Positions 1 to 12,510 are shown, numbered from the stretch's first letter. The stretch: DNA of 64,000 bases from Centrapalus pauciflorus (GCA_020465985.1 JAANYP010002010.1:248001-312000); one strand, 5' to 3'. Made by a program: numbers and translations. Notes: generated by a model from the letters alone, not told the origin.

Positions 1-2110
1 GTATCTAGAGTTGTTGAAAAAAAAAGAACAACTATATGCTAAGCTTTCTAAGTTTGACTTTTGGCTAAGATAGGTAAGATTTCTCGGTCACGTGATCAAT
101 AGTAAAGGGATCCAAGTCAACCCCGCAAGGATCGAGGCTATCAGGAATTGGTCAACTCTTAGAACCCCCATAGAGATACGACAGTCCTTAAGACTTGCCA
201 CTTATTATAAGCAATTATCAAAAATTTCTCAAAGATCACCAGAGCTCTACCAAAACTGACCCGAAAAGACATTAAGTATGATTAGGCGAGGATCAGGAGA
301 CATCATTTTAGTTATTAAAGCACAAACCGTGCAGCGCGCTTATTTTGTCCCTACCTGAGAGAAGCAAGAAATTTGTAGAAAATTGTGACGTTCCACACAA
401 TGGGATGATCAAGAAAGATTGGGTTATACCTTATACTATATGAAACCTTAAGGTTCACTAGGTGAATTACACAACGCGTGATCTAGATCATGGGGCAGTA
501 GTCTTATCCTTAAAACTTGAAGACATTAGTTGTACAGTAAGAAGTGTACTACACTCACAGACCATAAGTGCCTCCAACACATCTTGAACCCTAAAGAGTC
601 GGATACGAATTAGTACCATTGGAAGGAGCTAATAAGTGATTGCAACTGTGAAATTCATTATCACCTGAGGAAAACTAATGTGGTTGAAGACGCTCAGAGC
701 CGAAAGGAGCAAGTTAAGCCGTTACGAGTATGAGCCCTAGTTATAACCATTCGACCAAACCTTCCTTCCTTATTTCATGAAGCACAAATAGAAGCTGCTA
801 AGGAGGAAAATATGAAAAATGAAGCCCTGCATGGAACGGATAAACAGCTTGGGATAAGGGCTAATAAAAATTGATATTTCATGAATAGAGTCTAGTTACC
901 CTGTTTTGGTGGAATAAGAAAGCAGGTTATGGATGAAGGATACAAATCAAGATATGCCACTCACCCCGGATTCGATAAAATGTATCATAACCTCAAGGAG
1001 CTATACTTGTGGCCTAACATGAAGGCTTACATTGCCACATACGTCAATAAATTCCTAACATGCTCCAAAGTTAAGACAAACACAAGAAACCATTTGACTA
1101 ATAGTCGACCGCCTAACAAAATCCGCGCATTCCTACCAATCAAGGAGAACAACAGGATGAATAAGCTAGTCCAAACGTACCTCAAGGAAGTCATCTCCGG
1201 ACACAGAGTGCCTCTTATAATCATTTCAGATACGGATAGAAGATCTACATCTAGGTAATTATTACAGCAAGCTTTTGATAAAAACTTGGACATGAGTACC
1301 ACATATCACCCTTAGACCGGTGATCACAATAATAGAATGATCCAAACCCTAGAACGTACATTAAGAGCCTGTGTGATGGATACTCAATTGCCTTAGTGGA
1401 ATTATTGTACTACAATAAGTATTAAGGCTGCTCCGTTTGAGGCCCTCAACGGGCGAAAGTGTCGATCGCCGATTTGTTGGGAAGAAGTAGGAGATTGCCA
1501 AATCACTGGCCCTAAGATCATTCACGAAACTACCAAAAGGATAGTACAGATACGGAACTGACTAAAAGTTGCTTGCCATTGTCAGAAAGTTATGCTGATA
1601 TAGGAAGAAAATCCCTTGAGTTCTAATTAGGAGAATGAGTACCGATGAAAGTCTCGCCATGGAAGGGTGTGATACGATTTGGGGAAAACAAGGATAACTG
1701 AATCCTCGTTACGTTGGACAATGCAAAGTCTTAAAGGGAATTGAAATCGTAGCTTATCGTTTAGAGCTACCACCAGAGCTTAGCAGCATGCACAATACCT
1801 TCCATGTATCGAATCTGAAGAAGCGTTTGTTAGAGGAGACACTTGTTACTCCCTTGTAAGAGATCCAGCTAACTGATAAACTTCGCTTCATCAAAGAGCC
1901 GGTTGAATTCATGGACCGTAAGGTCAAAGTATTGAAGCACAGTTTTATACCCATCATCAAGGTCAGATGGAATCTTAGACATGGACCAGAATTCACTTTG
2001 GCATACAAAGGCCAGTTTAACCAAAGATACCCTCACCTAATCCTATGTAACAAGACCTCTGAGGAAACAAGATAAAATTTTGGGACGAAATTCCCTTAAC
2101 AGGGGGAGAC
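1..2110 (+). pseudogene. Decayed Ty3/gypsy pol (Tekay/Del-like chromovirus, family C), 3' part
   Basis: Pol remnant that enters the window inside reverse transcriptase. Translation in changing frames gives the RT thumb (around 1-200, with the FLGHVINS block of gypsy RT), RNase H (around 280-700), the integrase zinc finger (around 920-1075), integrase core pieces (around 1130-1500) and a chromodomain-like tail (around 1900-2040). Stops and indels are dense; the longest open stretch is 109 codons (929-1258). The region ends in a polypurine tract at 2101-2110 just before the LTR, so it belongs to the LTR that follows. Domain order RT-RNase H-integrase-chromodomain is that of plant chromoviruses. 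It cannot make a working protein. Confidence 0.8.
929..1258 (+). pseudogene. Integrase zinc-finger remnant
   Basis: A 109-codon open stretch within the decayed pol. Residues 1-50 carry the H-x-H and C-terminal part of the HHCC zinc finger that precedes a gypsy integrase core (DEGYKSRYATHPG, then WPNMKAYIAT). The second Cys of the final pair is lost: the matching family-C copy at 10122-10367 reads CLTC where this one reads LTC. After residue 50 the reading frame jumps to part of the core (LPIKENNRMNKLVQTYLKEV), so an internal piece is missing. Confidence 0.6.
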
Positions 2111-2665
2111 TGTAACATCTGACACTAAACCAGGTTAGCAACTAAGACCTAATCAGTGTTTATTAGCAATTTATAACCTAATAAATGGTCATTAGCAATT
2201 AATCAAGGTGATTCACAATGTTCATAATGAAATTCAACTCAATTGGAATCAATTTCATCGGTGCGATGAATCGACAAATCAATTAATCCGATCGATTTAC
2301 GATATGATGGATTAATGCAACTAAGTACATAATTAAATTATGATTAGTGACACTAATCATACACTAATACAAGTACTTAACATTGATTATGCAAGACTAA
2401 AATAATTCATTAAACTAATGCATCCAAAAGTATTTTTGAAATTTAAAATAAAGGGAAATACAAGATACATTTCTAAATACTTTTATACGAAAAAAAAATA
2501 GAAATACATGAAAAATACATCAATAAATCCGGCCCTATGATGTACTTTTATAGAGTTTGACTTTAATATTTTATTACAAAACTCATTTCTACTTTAAACA
2601 TAATCATTTTGCTAAAAGGTGCACTCAACCTCCAACATTTCATCATTTCAACTTACTTTTTCCAT

Positions 2666-2674
2666 CTATAAATA
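2666..2674 (+). promoter_or_regulatory. TATA box of LTR-C1
   Basis: CTATAAATA about 555 bp into the LTR, followed by a pyrimidine-rich stretch typical of a plant transcription start. The inverted sister LTR keeps it at 8446-8454. Inferred as the Pol II promoter of the element. Confidence 0.55.
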
Positions 2675-3513
2675 AGACCTGATTTTCATCTTTCATTTCC
2701 ACACTTTCAAGATCAAAAATCCTCCTTTCTTTCTCTCCCAAAACCGGCCATGAGGTTGCAAGAACACCAAAACTTTGCAACTTTGTGTTCTAGTATTTCA
2801 AGCATTTTTGGTACAACAAAGTTCAAGAACTCAACTTCTACTCATTTTCATTCTCCCAACACTTCAAAGTAAGTAATTACTAACTTTTTTCATAATATAT
2901 TTATGTTTATATAAGTCTTTCATAATACATACAATCACCAACAACAACAAGTTTCATAAAAACTCAAGTTTATAAATTTCTAGTTTTGTTTTTAAGTTGT
3001 TTTCTTCAAATGTGTTTATAAATATATAAACGCATCATATAAGTATAAATATTATGAAAACAAGTGATAAATATGCGTCTTATAACTTTTATACAAGTAG
3101 TCTTTTAATAAACAACAAGAATCACTAGTTATTTCAAGTTTATAAACTACGGATTTTCCCCAGAAAATTTACATCGACTTTCAAAAATCATAACTTAATA
3201 AAATGAGTTTATTCTTGTCTCAAAAGTTAGATCTATGTCTTAACTAAAAATCTGGAAGTTTCATAATTTATTATGGGGTTTAGAACCCCCAGATATTACT
3301 TGGGAACCCGAAAGTTTGACAGCTCAATAATGTCCAACATAGGATTTTCAACAAGCTTTTTCCCTAACCTAAACATCTCGAAGAAAGGTCGTTCTTGACT
3401 TTAAAAATTATTTGTATATAGTAGTTTAATGTCCAAGAAAACCAAAGCCTAAATCGTTTTGGAGCTTATTCAAAAACAGCCTCAAAGTAGGCCGAAAAAC
3501 CTTCGAAAAGCTG

Positions 3514-3519
<6 letters not shown>

Positions 3520-3597
<78 letters not shown>
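3520..3597. repeat. TA microsatellite in LTR-C1
   Basis: About 38 TA dinucleotides. The sister LTR has a shorter run at the same place (7524-7574), so the tract is an ancestral part of this LTR that changes in length. Confidence 0.95.
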
Positions 3598-3601
<4 letters not shown>

Positions 3602-3801
3602 TGACGTTTTAAGTGGGTTTTATTTATAAACTTGTAATGTTGGGTGGTTTAAAACATAACAACATTTATACATACATATTATCATATATGGGAGTTATTA
3701 AATCCCTTATATCATTTAGGACTCGGTTAAACGCGCCCGGTGTCATCTCTCATCAAAAACGAAAATTGTCGTTTTTACGATCAATTTTCCATCAACATGC
3801 G

Positions 3802-4250
3802 GTGAGTCTTCATAGCCCCTATTTTAACTATCTATTGGGGTGGAAATACATGCATTGTTTTCATATGGACATCAAAACTATTTATTTCTTATATGTATTA
3901 CATGTTTGGATCCATCAGCCCTCAAATCATGAACCGTCAATTGCATTTATTTGTAAGCGCGAATATATTGTGGATAGATCTATCGGGAGTCATGTCCCCC
4001 ATTCGGGTTAGTTCGGCTCGGCTAACAGCGGGTGTATATATATTCGACACACGGTTTTACTTATGGGAATACTGCACATGGCAAACTCATTTAATTAAAC
4101 TTCGGTTCAATGATGGTTTCTGTAATACATACACGGAATTTATGCTTTATAAATTCAACTTCGTACGATAATGTCCATACAACTTGTCTTTTCGCATAAA
4201 CCTATGAGCTCACCAACAATTTGTTGACGTATTCTAGCATGTATTTTCAG
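3802..4250 (+). other. Candidate LTR leader intron (family C)
   Basis: The donor GGTGAGTC at 3801 fits the plant 5' splice site and TGTATTTTCAG ending at 4250 fits the 3' site. Both are kept in the inverted copy (7318 to 6858, - strand). It would be a 449-nt intron in the transcribed part of the LTR. This is inferred from sequence only. Confidence 0.35.
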
Positions 4251-4548
4251 GTGATTAAGACATGCGCATTCATCGGAAGCATTCCAAGGCTTCCGTTCAT
4301 TTTGGAGTCGCATAATTTTCAAACTCGGAGATTTATTTGCATTTTTCCTGACAAACTAAGTTGTGTATTCAAATCTTGGTACTTTAAGAACTACTTATGC
4401 TACATTTTGGTTATGTAAGACAATATTTATATTTGATGTTAAATCAATGTATTTTTTAAAACGTCCATATAGTGGTCGTTCGTTATGATTATAATTACGC
4501 TTCCGCGACGTCACGTTTCGTTGCCAACCGGGGTAACGGGGTGTGACA

Positions 4549-5694
4549 CAGTGTACTACTTCTTTGCAAGTGAAGGCCGAGCATCAGAAGCCATATGGCA
4601 GTTTACAGCCTTTACCAATTCCGCAGTGGAAGTGGGAGGAGATTGCGATGGATTTCTTCACTATGCTCCCGAAGACACAGCGACAGCATGATTCGATATG
4701 GGTTGTAGTTGACCAACTTATGAAGAGCACACACTTCATTCCGGTTAGGGAGAATTATTTGATGGAGCGGCGGGAACAAATTTACATAGACGAGATCATT
4801 ACTAGACATGGGGTGCCTAAGAAGATAGTGTATGATCGAGATTCACGGTTTACTTCTCGGTTTTGGTAGAGCTTACGAGACGAGTTGGGTACGCGTGTTA
4901 CTCTTAGCACAGCGTTTCACCCACAGACAGATGGCCAGAGCGAGCGTACGATACAGACTCTTGAGGATATGCTACGAGCCTGCGTGTTAGAGTTCGGTGG
5001 GAACTAGGATGATTATTTGCCGTTGATCGAGTTTTCTTATAATAACTCATATCATATTTCTATCAGCATGGCACCGTTCGAGGCGTTGTAAGGTCGTAGG
5101 TGTCGTACACCTAGATGTTGGCGGGAGGTAGGTGAGAGACCTATTGGCGGACCCGAGTTCTTGCAGATTGCGCACGACAAGATTCAGATTATTCACGAAC
5201 GATTGAGGGCTGCTCAGGATCTACAGAAGATGTATTCAGATAAGCGGCATCGACCAGTGGAGCTTGAGGTTGGTAGCTTTGTGATGTTGAAGGTGTTGTC
5301 CTGGAAGGGTAGTATGAGGTTCGGCAAGATGGGCAAGCTTAGCCTTAGATTTATTGAACCCTATCGAATTTCAGAGCGTATTGGTGCACATGCATACCGA
5401 TTGGATTTGCCACCAGAGCTGGCCGGTGTGCATGATTTCTTTCATGTCAGCTATTTGCGGAAATATTTGAAGAATGGCGAGGAGATGGTGTCAACTCAAG
5501 ATGTTCAGATCGACCAACGACTCAGATACGTCGAAGAGCCCGAGCAGATAGTTGATGAGAAGATCAGCAAGTTGAGGTATCGACAAATAGAGATGGTCTT
5601 GGTCAGATGGCGGCATCACCGTGGACCGAATCATACATGGGAGCCGAAGACGGAGATGATGACGAAGTACCTCGACCTGTTCAAATCTACATGA
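4549..5694 (+). pseudogene. Gypsy integrase plus chromodomain, truncated
   Basis: C-terminal pol of a Tekay-like chromovirus. It starts within the integrase zinc finger (QVKAEHQKPYG), runs through the catalytic core (MDFFTMLPK, then VYDRDSRFTS, then PQTDGQSERTI, supplying the D, D, E residues) and ends in a chromodomain-like tail (EIEMVLVRWRHHRGPNHTWE is the family-wide pattern) at 5560-5690. Three in-frame stops are visible, near 4867, 5006 and 5089; the last 177 codons (5161-5694) are open. The 5' part of the gene is missing because LTR-C1 ends at 4548 inside it. The rest of this element does not reappear on the far side of the insertions in this window. Confidence 0.8.
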
Positions 5695-5729
5695 TCTCGA
5701 GGACGAGATCAATCCAACTTGTAGGAGAT

Positions 5730-6557
5730 TGTAACGCCCGCAAAATTTTGAGGTAATTTACTAATTTCGAGTCATTTAATTTAATTATTAATTTGAGTTA
5801 GTAGGATATAAATTATCAAATTCCATGGTTGATATTTAAAATGTTGATTTTTTGTAGTTCAAGAATTAGGAAATAGGAATTTTATTATATATGTGTACAA
5901 ATCTCATCATATTAATGTTATTAAATAAAGTAATACATGCATGCATGAAAGCATAACCATCATCATCATCATCCAACAATCTGCATAGATTCCTATTAAC
6001 ATGAAAACCCTAATAACATTTTAACACCTCAAGAACACACACACATTTTTAAAATATTGAAGAAATTGGGGCTGGATTTCAAGGGTTGAGCAACAATCAT
6101 CATCATATTCATCACCATTATTGAATCCTTGAGGTAATATCTATAAACCCCAAATAAATTTAGATTCCCGTATGTGTTATTCAAAAGAATATTAGAATCC
6201 ATTAAATGTTGTTGATAGAATTATAAAATATGAAAAATAAACAACCAATAATTTCTAGACCCTCAGCTTCATTTGTATTTCTTTTGAAAAGCTTAAAACT
6301 CCATCAATGAGTTCATCGAAGATTTTTAAAGTTTTTTTGTTTTAATCCGAAAATCTTTATAAAAAGATTAGAAATCAGATTTGAATGCTTTGTGAATAAG
6401 AAATTCGGATTTGGGAGTTCGGTCAGCGAGATTCAGCGGTGGTGGTAGCCACCGCCGGCTGCTCGATCTTCCTTTTTGTTTCTGAGTTTCTGTCGAGAGG
6501 GAGAGGAGAGAGTAGAAATAGAGGGTGTGGCTGTGTGGGTTTCAGCGGCGGCATGGC
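5730..6557 (+). repeat. Partial 3' LTR of the 4549-5694 gypsy element
   Basis: Starts TGTAACGCCCG 36 bp after the chromodomain stop, at the place where a 3' LTR is expected, and is interrupted at 6557 by the inverted family-C LTR. It carries a short CAT microsatellite near 5958. No other copy is in the window, so its full length is unknown. Confidence 0.65.
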
Positions 6558-6857
6558 TGTCACACCCCGTTACCCTGGTTGGCAACGAAGCGCGACGTCG
6601 CGGAAACATAACTATAATCATAACGAACGACCACTGTATGGACGTTTTTAAAATATATCGTTAAATCTTTAAAGCATAGCAATATTTTACTTAATCTGAT
6701 ATGAGTAAAGGAGTTCGCAAAATATAGAGATTTAATTACATAATTAAAATATCCAAAATAATGCAGCTAAATCTCCGTTAATTTGAATATGCATGCGACT
6801 CCATGGATGCGGAAGCTTGAAAGAAAATACGTCTGAAGGCATACATGCCTTAATTTC

Positions 6858-7318
6858 CTGAAAATACACGCTAAAATACGTCAACAAAATTGTTGGTGAG
6901 CTCATAGGTTTACATGTAAATCTGACTTGTATGGACAACAATAGTAGACTTTAAATTTATAAAATCATAAATTCCATGTTATGTATTACATATAAACCAT
7001 CATGCAACCGAAGCTTAATTAAAATGAGTTTGCCTTGTGCAGTATTCCCATACGTAATACCGTGTGTTAAATATATATGCACTCGCTGTTAGCAGACCAG
7101 AACTAACCCGAATGGGGGACATGACTCCCGATAGATCTATCCACAATATATTCGCGATTACAAATAAATACAATTAACGGTTCATGATACAAGGGCTGAT
7201 GAAACCACATGTGTAATACATAATAGATATGAAGTTGTTTTCGTGTCCATATAAAAACGAAGCATGTATTTCATCCCAAAAATATAACATTGTGAAAATA
7301 GGGGCTATGAGGACTCAC
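6858..7318 (-). other. Candidate LTR leader intron (family C, inverted copy)
   Basis: The - strand donor CGGTGAGTCC (start 7318) and acceptor GTATTTTCAGG (end 6858) match the pair in LTR-C1; predicted length is 461 nt. Confidence 0.35.
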
Positions 7319-7521
7319 CGAGCGTATAATGGCAAAAACGAGCGAAAAATGTTTTTTTAGCGTAAATGGATGGATGATGCACCGAGCGAGACTAATCGAG
7401 TCCTAAATGATAATAGTGACTTAATATCTCAAATATATGATAATATATATATTTATAGATTTTTATGTCTTAAATAACCCAACATTACAAGTTTATAAAT
7501 AAAACCCGCTTAAAACGTCAA

Positions 7522-7523
<2 letters not shown>

Positions 7524-7574
<51 letters not shown>
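7524..7574. repeat. TA microsatellite in LTR-C2
   Basis: About 25 TA units at the position equivalent to the longer tract in LTR-C1. Confidence 0.95.
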
Positions 7575-7580
<6 letters not shown>

Positions 7581-8445
7581 CAGCTTTTTCGGAGGTTTTT
7601 CGGCCTACTTTGAGGCTGTTTTTAACCAAGCTCCAAAATGTTTTAGGCTTTCTCTTTCTAGGACATTAAACTAGTATATACAAAGGACTTTTAGAATCAA
7701 GAACGACCATTTTTCGAGATGTTTAGGTTGGTGAAAAAGGTCGCTAAAAACCCTATGTTGGCCATTTTTGAGCTGTCAAAATTTCGGTTTCCCAAATAAT
7801 TTCTGGAGGTCTTAAACTCCAAAATAAATTATGAAATCTTGCAGATCTATAGTTAAGACATAGATCTAATTTTTGAGACAAGAATCAACTTATTTCGTTA
7901 CGTTATGAATTAGTTATGATTTTTCAAATTCGATATAAATTTTCTGCCGAAAATCCGCAATTTATAAACTTGAAACAACTTATTATTCTTGTTGTTTATT
8001 CAAAGACTACTTGTATAAAAGTTATAAAAGTTACAAAACACATATATATCACTTATTTTCATAATATTAACACTTTTATGATGTGTTCATATATTCATGA
8101 ACTCATTTAAAGAAACAACTTAAAAAACAAAAACTAGAAATTTATAAACTTGAGTTTTTATGAAACTTGTTGTTGTTGGTGATTATATATAATATGCAAA
8201 ACTTATATAAACATAAATATAAAATGAAATAAGTTAGTATTTACTTACTTTGAAGTATTTAAAGTATGATTTTGAGTAAAAATTGAAATCCTTGCAAGGT
8301 TTGGACCAAGAACACTTGAATACCACCAAGAACACTTGAAGAACACTTGAATGAAAAATTTGTGATGTGTGTGTGTTTTGGCCGGATCCAATAGGAGAGA
8401 AAAGAGATGTTTTTGGCGTGATTAAAATGAATGAAATTCCTCTCT

Positions 8446-8454
8446 ATTTATAGA
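8446..8454 (-). promoter_or_regulatory. TATA box of LTR-C2
   Basis: CTATAAATA on the - strand, at the same LTR offset as in LTR-C1. Confidence 0.55.
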
Positions 8455-8985
8455 GAAATTTTTTGTCTTTCAAATGATGAAAGGCATGGAAGGTAGGAGG
8501 TTGTGTGCACTTTTAAACAAAATGATTGTGTTTAAAGTAATATTAAAAAAATAGAACTCAACCCCTAAATGGTACATGCCTATGGCCGGCCATACATGTA
8601 TTATACATGTATTTTCATTTTTTTTGTATAAAAGTATTTATAAATGTATTCTTGTATTTCCCTTTTCTTGTAATTTCATAAATACTTATGGATGCATTGT
8701 TTTATTGAATTGTTTTAGTCTTGCATAATTAATGTTAAGTAATTGTATTAGTGTTTGATTAGTGTCACTAATCATAATTTAATTATGTACTTAGTTGAAT
8801 TAGTCCTTCATAACGTAAACTGATCGGGCTAATTGATTTCCCGTTTCACCGCACCGATAAATTTGATTCTAATTGAGTTGAATTTTCTAATAAACCTTGT
8901 TAATCACTTGATTAATTTCTAATGGCCACTGAGTAGGCTATAATTGGCTATTAAATACGGATTAGGTCATTGTTGCTAACCTGCT

Positions 8986-9495
8986 TTAGTGCCGAATGTT
9001 ACAGTCTCCCCCTGTTAAGGGAATTTCTTCCCGAAATGAGCTCGTGTTCTCCACTGCTTGAGTATTTGAGAATAGCTGAGGGTAATTTTCTCGGAATTGA
9101 TCTTCGCGTTCCCATGTAAACTCAGGACCTCGCTTAGAGTTCCATCTGACTTTTATTATCGGGATTCGACTGTGCTTTAGTTTTTTGACTTCTCGGTCCA
9201 TTATTTCTTCAGGTTTTTAAACGAAGTTTAACTTATCGTCTAATTCCAGCTCGTTCATGGGTATAACGAGTGTTTCATCAGCCAGGCACTTCTTAAGATT
9301 GGACACGTAGAAGGTATTATGAACGATACTAAGCTCTGGGGGCAGATCGAGTAGGTAGGCTACCGGGCCAATTCTTTTGGTGATCTTGAATGGTCCGATA
9401 TAACGAGGATTGAGTTTTCCTCGTTTCCCAAAACGGATTACGCCCTTCCAAGGCGAGACTTTCAAAATTACTTGATCTCCCTCTTGAAATTCCAA
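8986..9495 (-). pseudogene. Integrase C-terminus and chromodomain (family C)
   Basis: Two open stretches (9495-9217 and 9201-8986) separated by a stop. The first has the GPF(K)ITKRIGPVAYLLDLPPE block found after the integrase core in chromoviruses; the second is a chromodomain-like fold (IIKVRWNSKRGPEFTWE, then YPQLF). In chromoviruses this tail is thought to steer integration to marked chromatin. The last codons run into the LTR before a stop, as in many gypsy elements. Confidence 0.7.
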
Positions 9496-9620
9496 ATCCT
9501 TCCGTCGAACGTCTGCGTAACTTTTCTGTCGATCCCGTGTGATCTTTAATCGGTTACGAATCTAGGCTATCTTTTCTGTAGTCTCTTGGATGATCTCAGG
9601 TCCAGTAATCTGACTATCTC

Positions 9621-10367
9621 CTACTTCAGCCCAACAAAGTGGTGATCGACACTTCGCCCATAGAGTGCCTCGAATGGGGCGGTCTTAATATTTGAGTGAT
9701 AGCTGTTGTTGTAGGAAAACTCAACTAATGGCAGGTGTCTGTCCCAACTTTTGCCAAAGTCGATAACACATGCTCTTAGCATGTCTTCCAAAGTCTGAAT
9801 CATCCTTTCACTCTGACCATCCGTCTGCGGGTGATAGGCTGTGCTCATCCAAGCGTGTACCCAGTGCTTCTTGCAACGATTGCCAAAATCTTGATGTGAA
9901 CTGCTGTCCCTGTCTGATATAATTGATACTGGCACTCCATGCCTTGAGACGACTTCTTTAAGATAGATTCGTGTTAACTTATCCATCTTATTAGTCTCCT
10001 TGATTGGCAGGAAGTGTGTGGTTTTGGTAAGTCGATCCACAATCACCCAAATGGTGTCATAACCTCCAAAAGTCTTTGGCAACTTGGTGATGAAATCCAT
10101 GGTGATGTTCTCCCACTTCCACTAGGGTATTTCTGGTTGAACTAGCAATCCTAATGGTTTCTGGTGCTCAGCCTTAACCTTCAAACATGTTAAGCACTTG
10201 CTGACAGAGGTAGCAATGTCAGCCTTCATGTTTGGCCACCAGTACATTCCCTTCAAGTCGTGGTACATCTTATCTGACCCTGGACGAATAGCATATCTTG
10301 TTTTATGCCCTTCATCCATGACCAGCTTCCTTACTCCTCTGAATTTTGGTAGCCAAATTCTGCCCAT
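9621..10367 (-). pseudogene. Integrase zinc finger and catalytic core (family C)
   Basis: Open stretches 10367-10122 (zinc finger: H-x-H region DEGHKTRYAIRPG and the CLTC pair) and 10100-9621 (core). The core has D in MDFITKLPK, D in ISDRDS and E in PQTDGQSERMI. An in-frame TAG lies between the two stretches (near 10123), and the segment after the second Asp (SSSHQDFGNRCKK) is scrambled by a local frame change. An inactive relic of the strand-transfer enzyme. Confidence 0.75.
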
Positions 10368-10544
10368 GAAGTACCGACATCCATCTGACTTGATTTCAAA
10401 CTACTTATCCATACCTCTGAAGGCTTCATCCAGTAGATTACCCTCCTTGACTGCTTCTTCTTGTGCCTCGCGGACTTGAGAGTTTATGTTTGACTATATA
10501 GTCATGACCAAAGCTCGGACTCTCAATGGTTTAACTCGTTCCTT

Positions 10545-11375
10545 TCAGCTTAGTGCAACAGCAACAACATTCGCCTTCCCCGGATGATAACGAATCTCGC
10601 AGTCGTAATCGCTAAGCAGGTCAACCCAACGATGTTGCCTCATATTTAACTCTTTCTGATTCAGAATATGCTGAAGGCTTTTATGGTCTGTGAACACCGT
10701 GCACTTAGTTTCGTACATGTAGTGCCTCCATATTTTGAGAGCAAACACCACTGCTCCAAGCTCCAAGTCATGAGTCGTATAGTTCACCTCGTGGATTTTG
10801 AGCTGTCGTGATGCATAAGCAATGACTTTATCCCTTTGCATGAGCACACAACCTAATCCATTGTGTTAGGCATCACAGTAGAGCACAAAATTTTATGTCC
10901 CTTCAGGTAAGGACAGAATTGGTGCACCACACAATCTTTGTTTTAACTGTTGAAACGCCTTTTCCTGCTCTTCACCCTAGATATATTTTACATCTTTCCG
11001 AGTCAGCTCTGTTAGGGAACCTGCTATCTTTGAGAAGTTTTCAATAAATCGCCTATAATAACCGGCAAGTCCTAGAAATTGGTAAATTTCCGTGGGAGTT
11101 CTAGGAGTTGCCCAGTTCTTTATGGCCTCGATTTTTTATGGGTCAACTTGGATTCCCTGGCTGTTGATCACATGTCCAAGGAATTTAACTTCTCGCAACC
11201 AAAATTCACATTTTGAAAATTTGGCGTATAATTGTTCCTTCTCTAACAACTCCAAGATCAGTTTGAGATGTTGTTCGTGCTCCTCCTTACTTCTGGAATA
11301 GATGAGGATATTGTCTATGAACACTATTACAAATTCGTCCAGATACAGTTTACACACTCGATTCATAAGGTCCAT
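10545..11375 (-). pseudogene. RT C-terminal half and RNase H (family C)
   Basis: 11375-11136 reads the RT palm and thumb with FIDNIL where active gypsy RTs have F/Y-x-DD, so the second catalytic Asp is replaced by Asn. 10847-10545 reads RNase H (DLELGAVVFALKIWRHY, then FTDHKSLQHIL, ending at YHPGKANVVA). The stretch between is broken by stops. Together with frame changes on both sides, the copy cannot polymerise DNA. Confidence 0.75.
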
Positions 11376-11396
11376 GAATACGGCTGGTGCGTTGGT

Positions 11397-12095
11397 CTAA
11401 CCAAATGGCATCACCTGGAATTCGTAACATCCAAAACGAGTTCTGAACGCTGTCTTAGGAATGTCTTCTTCCCGAACCTTTACTTGATGATAACCAGATC
11501 GCAAATCAATCTTAGAGTAGAAGCTAGATCCCTGTAGTTGTTCAAAGAGATCGTCAATTCTGGGAAGGGGGTAGCGGTTCTTTACCGTTAACTTATTTAG
11601 CTCTCGGTAGTCTATGCACATTCTGAAGGATCCGTCTTTCTTTTTCACAAATAAGACCGGAGCTCCCCAAAGTGAGGAACTTGGTCGAATGAATCCTTTA
11701 TCCATTAACTCTTGTAATTGATTGGATAGCTCTTGAATTTCAGAAGGAGCAAGTTTATATGGGGCTCTTGCGACCAGTGCAGCTCCGGGCACCAAATCGA
11801 TTTGGAACTCCACTTGCCTAGCTGGCGGAAGCCCAGGCAAATCTTCCGGGAAGACCTTCGGATAGTCACAAACTACTGGAATGTCCTCGATTCGTTTCTC
11901 CTCCGACTCTTTTCCTGCAATCTGTACTAATATTGCATGGCAACCTTTCCAAAGGCACTTTAATGTTCTTAGGCCGGATATGACATTCAGCTGACGGTTC
12001 TTACTTTCCCCTTGGACTGTTAGGACCTTCTTTTTGTGGAGTGGTATCCGTACCACTTTCTTTCCGCACAGAATCTCAGCATGATCGTGCGACAA
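11397..12095 (-). pseudogene. RT N-terminal half (family C)
   Basis: A 232-codon open stretch: linker, then DYPKVFPEDLPGLPPARQVEF (the usual gypsy entry into RT), FIRPSSSLWGAPVLFVKKKDG, CIDYRELNKLTVKNRYPLPR and YSKIDLRSGYHQ, whose Asp is the first catalytic Asp of the palm. It stops at MPFG, just before the fingers/palm join, with a TAG at 11397-11399; the frame then continues at 11375. Confidence 0.8.
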
Positions 12096-12249
12096 CCAAT
12101 CTATACCAATTACTACATCAAAACTTCGAGTTCTATAGGCATCAAGTCTATCTTAAAGGGATGATCTGCCAGCTTCAGGGTGCATTCCTTAATAATACTA
12201 CTTCCCTTTATTATTTTGCCGTCAGCCAGTTCTATAGTATAAGAGTTGT

Positions 12250-12510
12250 CTAAGGGAAAAGGAGTGGCATTCAATTACTTGCTAAACTTATCAGATATAA
12301 AATCAGCCCCAGTATCAAAGAGTACGTAAGCGTAAATGTCATTTAGAAGAAACGTATCTGATACCACATGGGAATCCTGACGGGCGTCACCTGCTCCTAA
12401 AACAAAAGCTCTCCCCTGAGCTCCACCACCATTTCTCAACTTCGAGCACTCACTCCTGAAGTGCCCGGCAGCTCCACATTCATAGCAGCCTCTCTGATTG
12501 CGCCATTGCT
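12250..12510 (-). pseudogene. Gag zinc knuckle and protease remnant (family C)
   Basis: The - strand translation near 12451-12495 gives a CCHC knuckle (CYECGAAGHFRSEC), the nucleic-acid-binding end of Gag. Near 12300-12330 it gives VLFDTGADF, the DTG active-site triad of the aspartic protease. The frame is broken on both sides. Confidence 0.6.

Larger units (their letters stand above)
2111..4548 (+). repeat. 3' LTR of family-C gypsy element (LTR-C1)
   Basis: A 2438-bp LTR starting TGTAACATCTG right after the polypurine tract and ending GGGGTGTGACA. The same sequence occurs in reverse complement at 6558-9003, which fixes both ends. It holds a TATA box (2666), a TA microsatellite (3520-3597) and a good splice donor/acceptor pair (3802/4250). 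The 5' LTR would lie left of the window. The 3' flank (CAGTG, 4549-4553) leads straight into a broken integrase gene, so this element inserted into an older one. Confidence 0.85.
6558..9003 (-). repeat. 3' LTR of family-C element on the - strand (LTR-C2)
   Basis: A 2446-bp reverse-complement relative of 2111-4548, matching from end to end (TGTAACATTCGG at 9003, GGGGTGTGACA at 6558). It lies directly downstream, on the - strand, of the polypurine tract and pol of the element at 9004-14421. The two LTRs form a long inverted repeat around a 2-kb spacer. Confidence 0.85.

Noticed and set aside
3613..4171. Overlapping frames in LTR-C1
   Set aside because: Located within the LTR and candidate intron; not preserved in the inverted copy.
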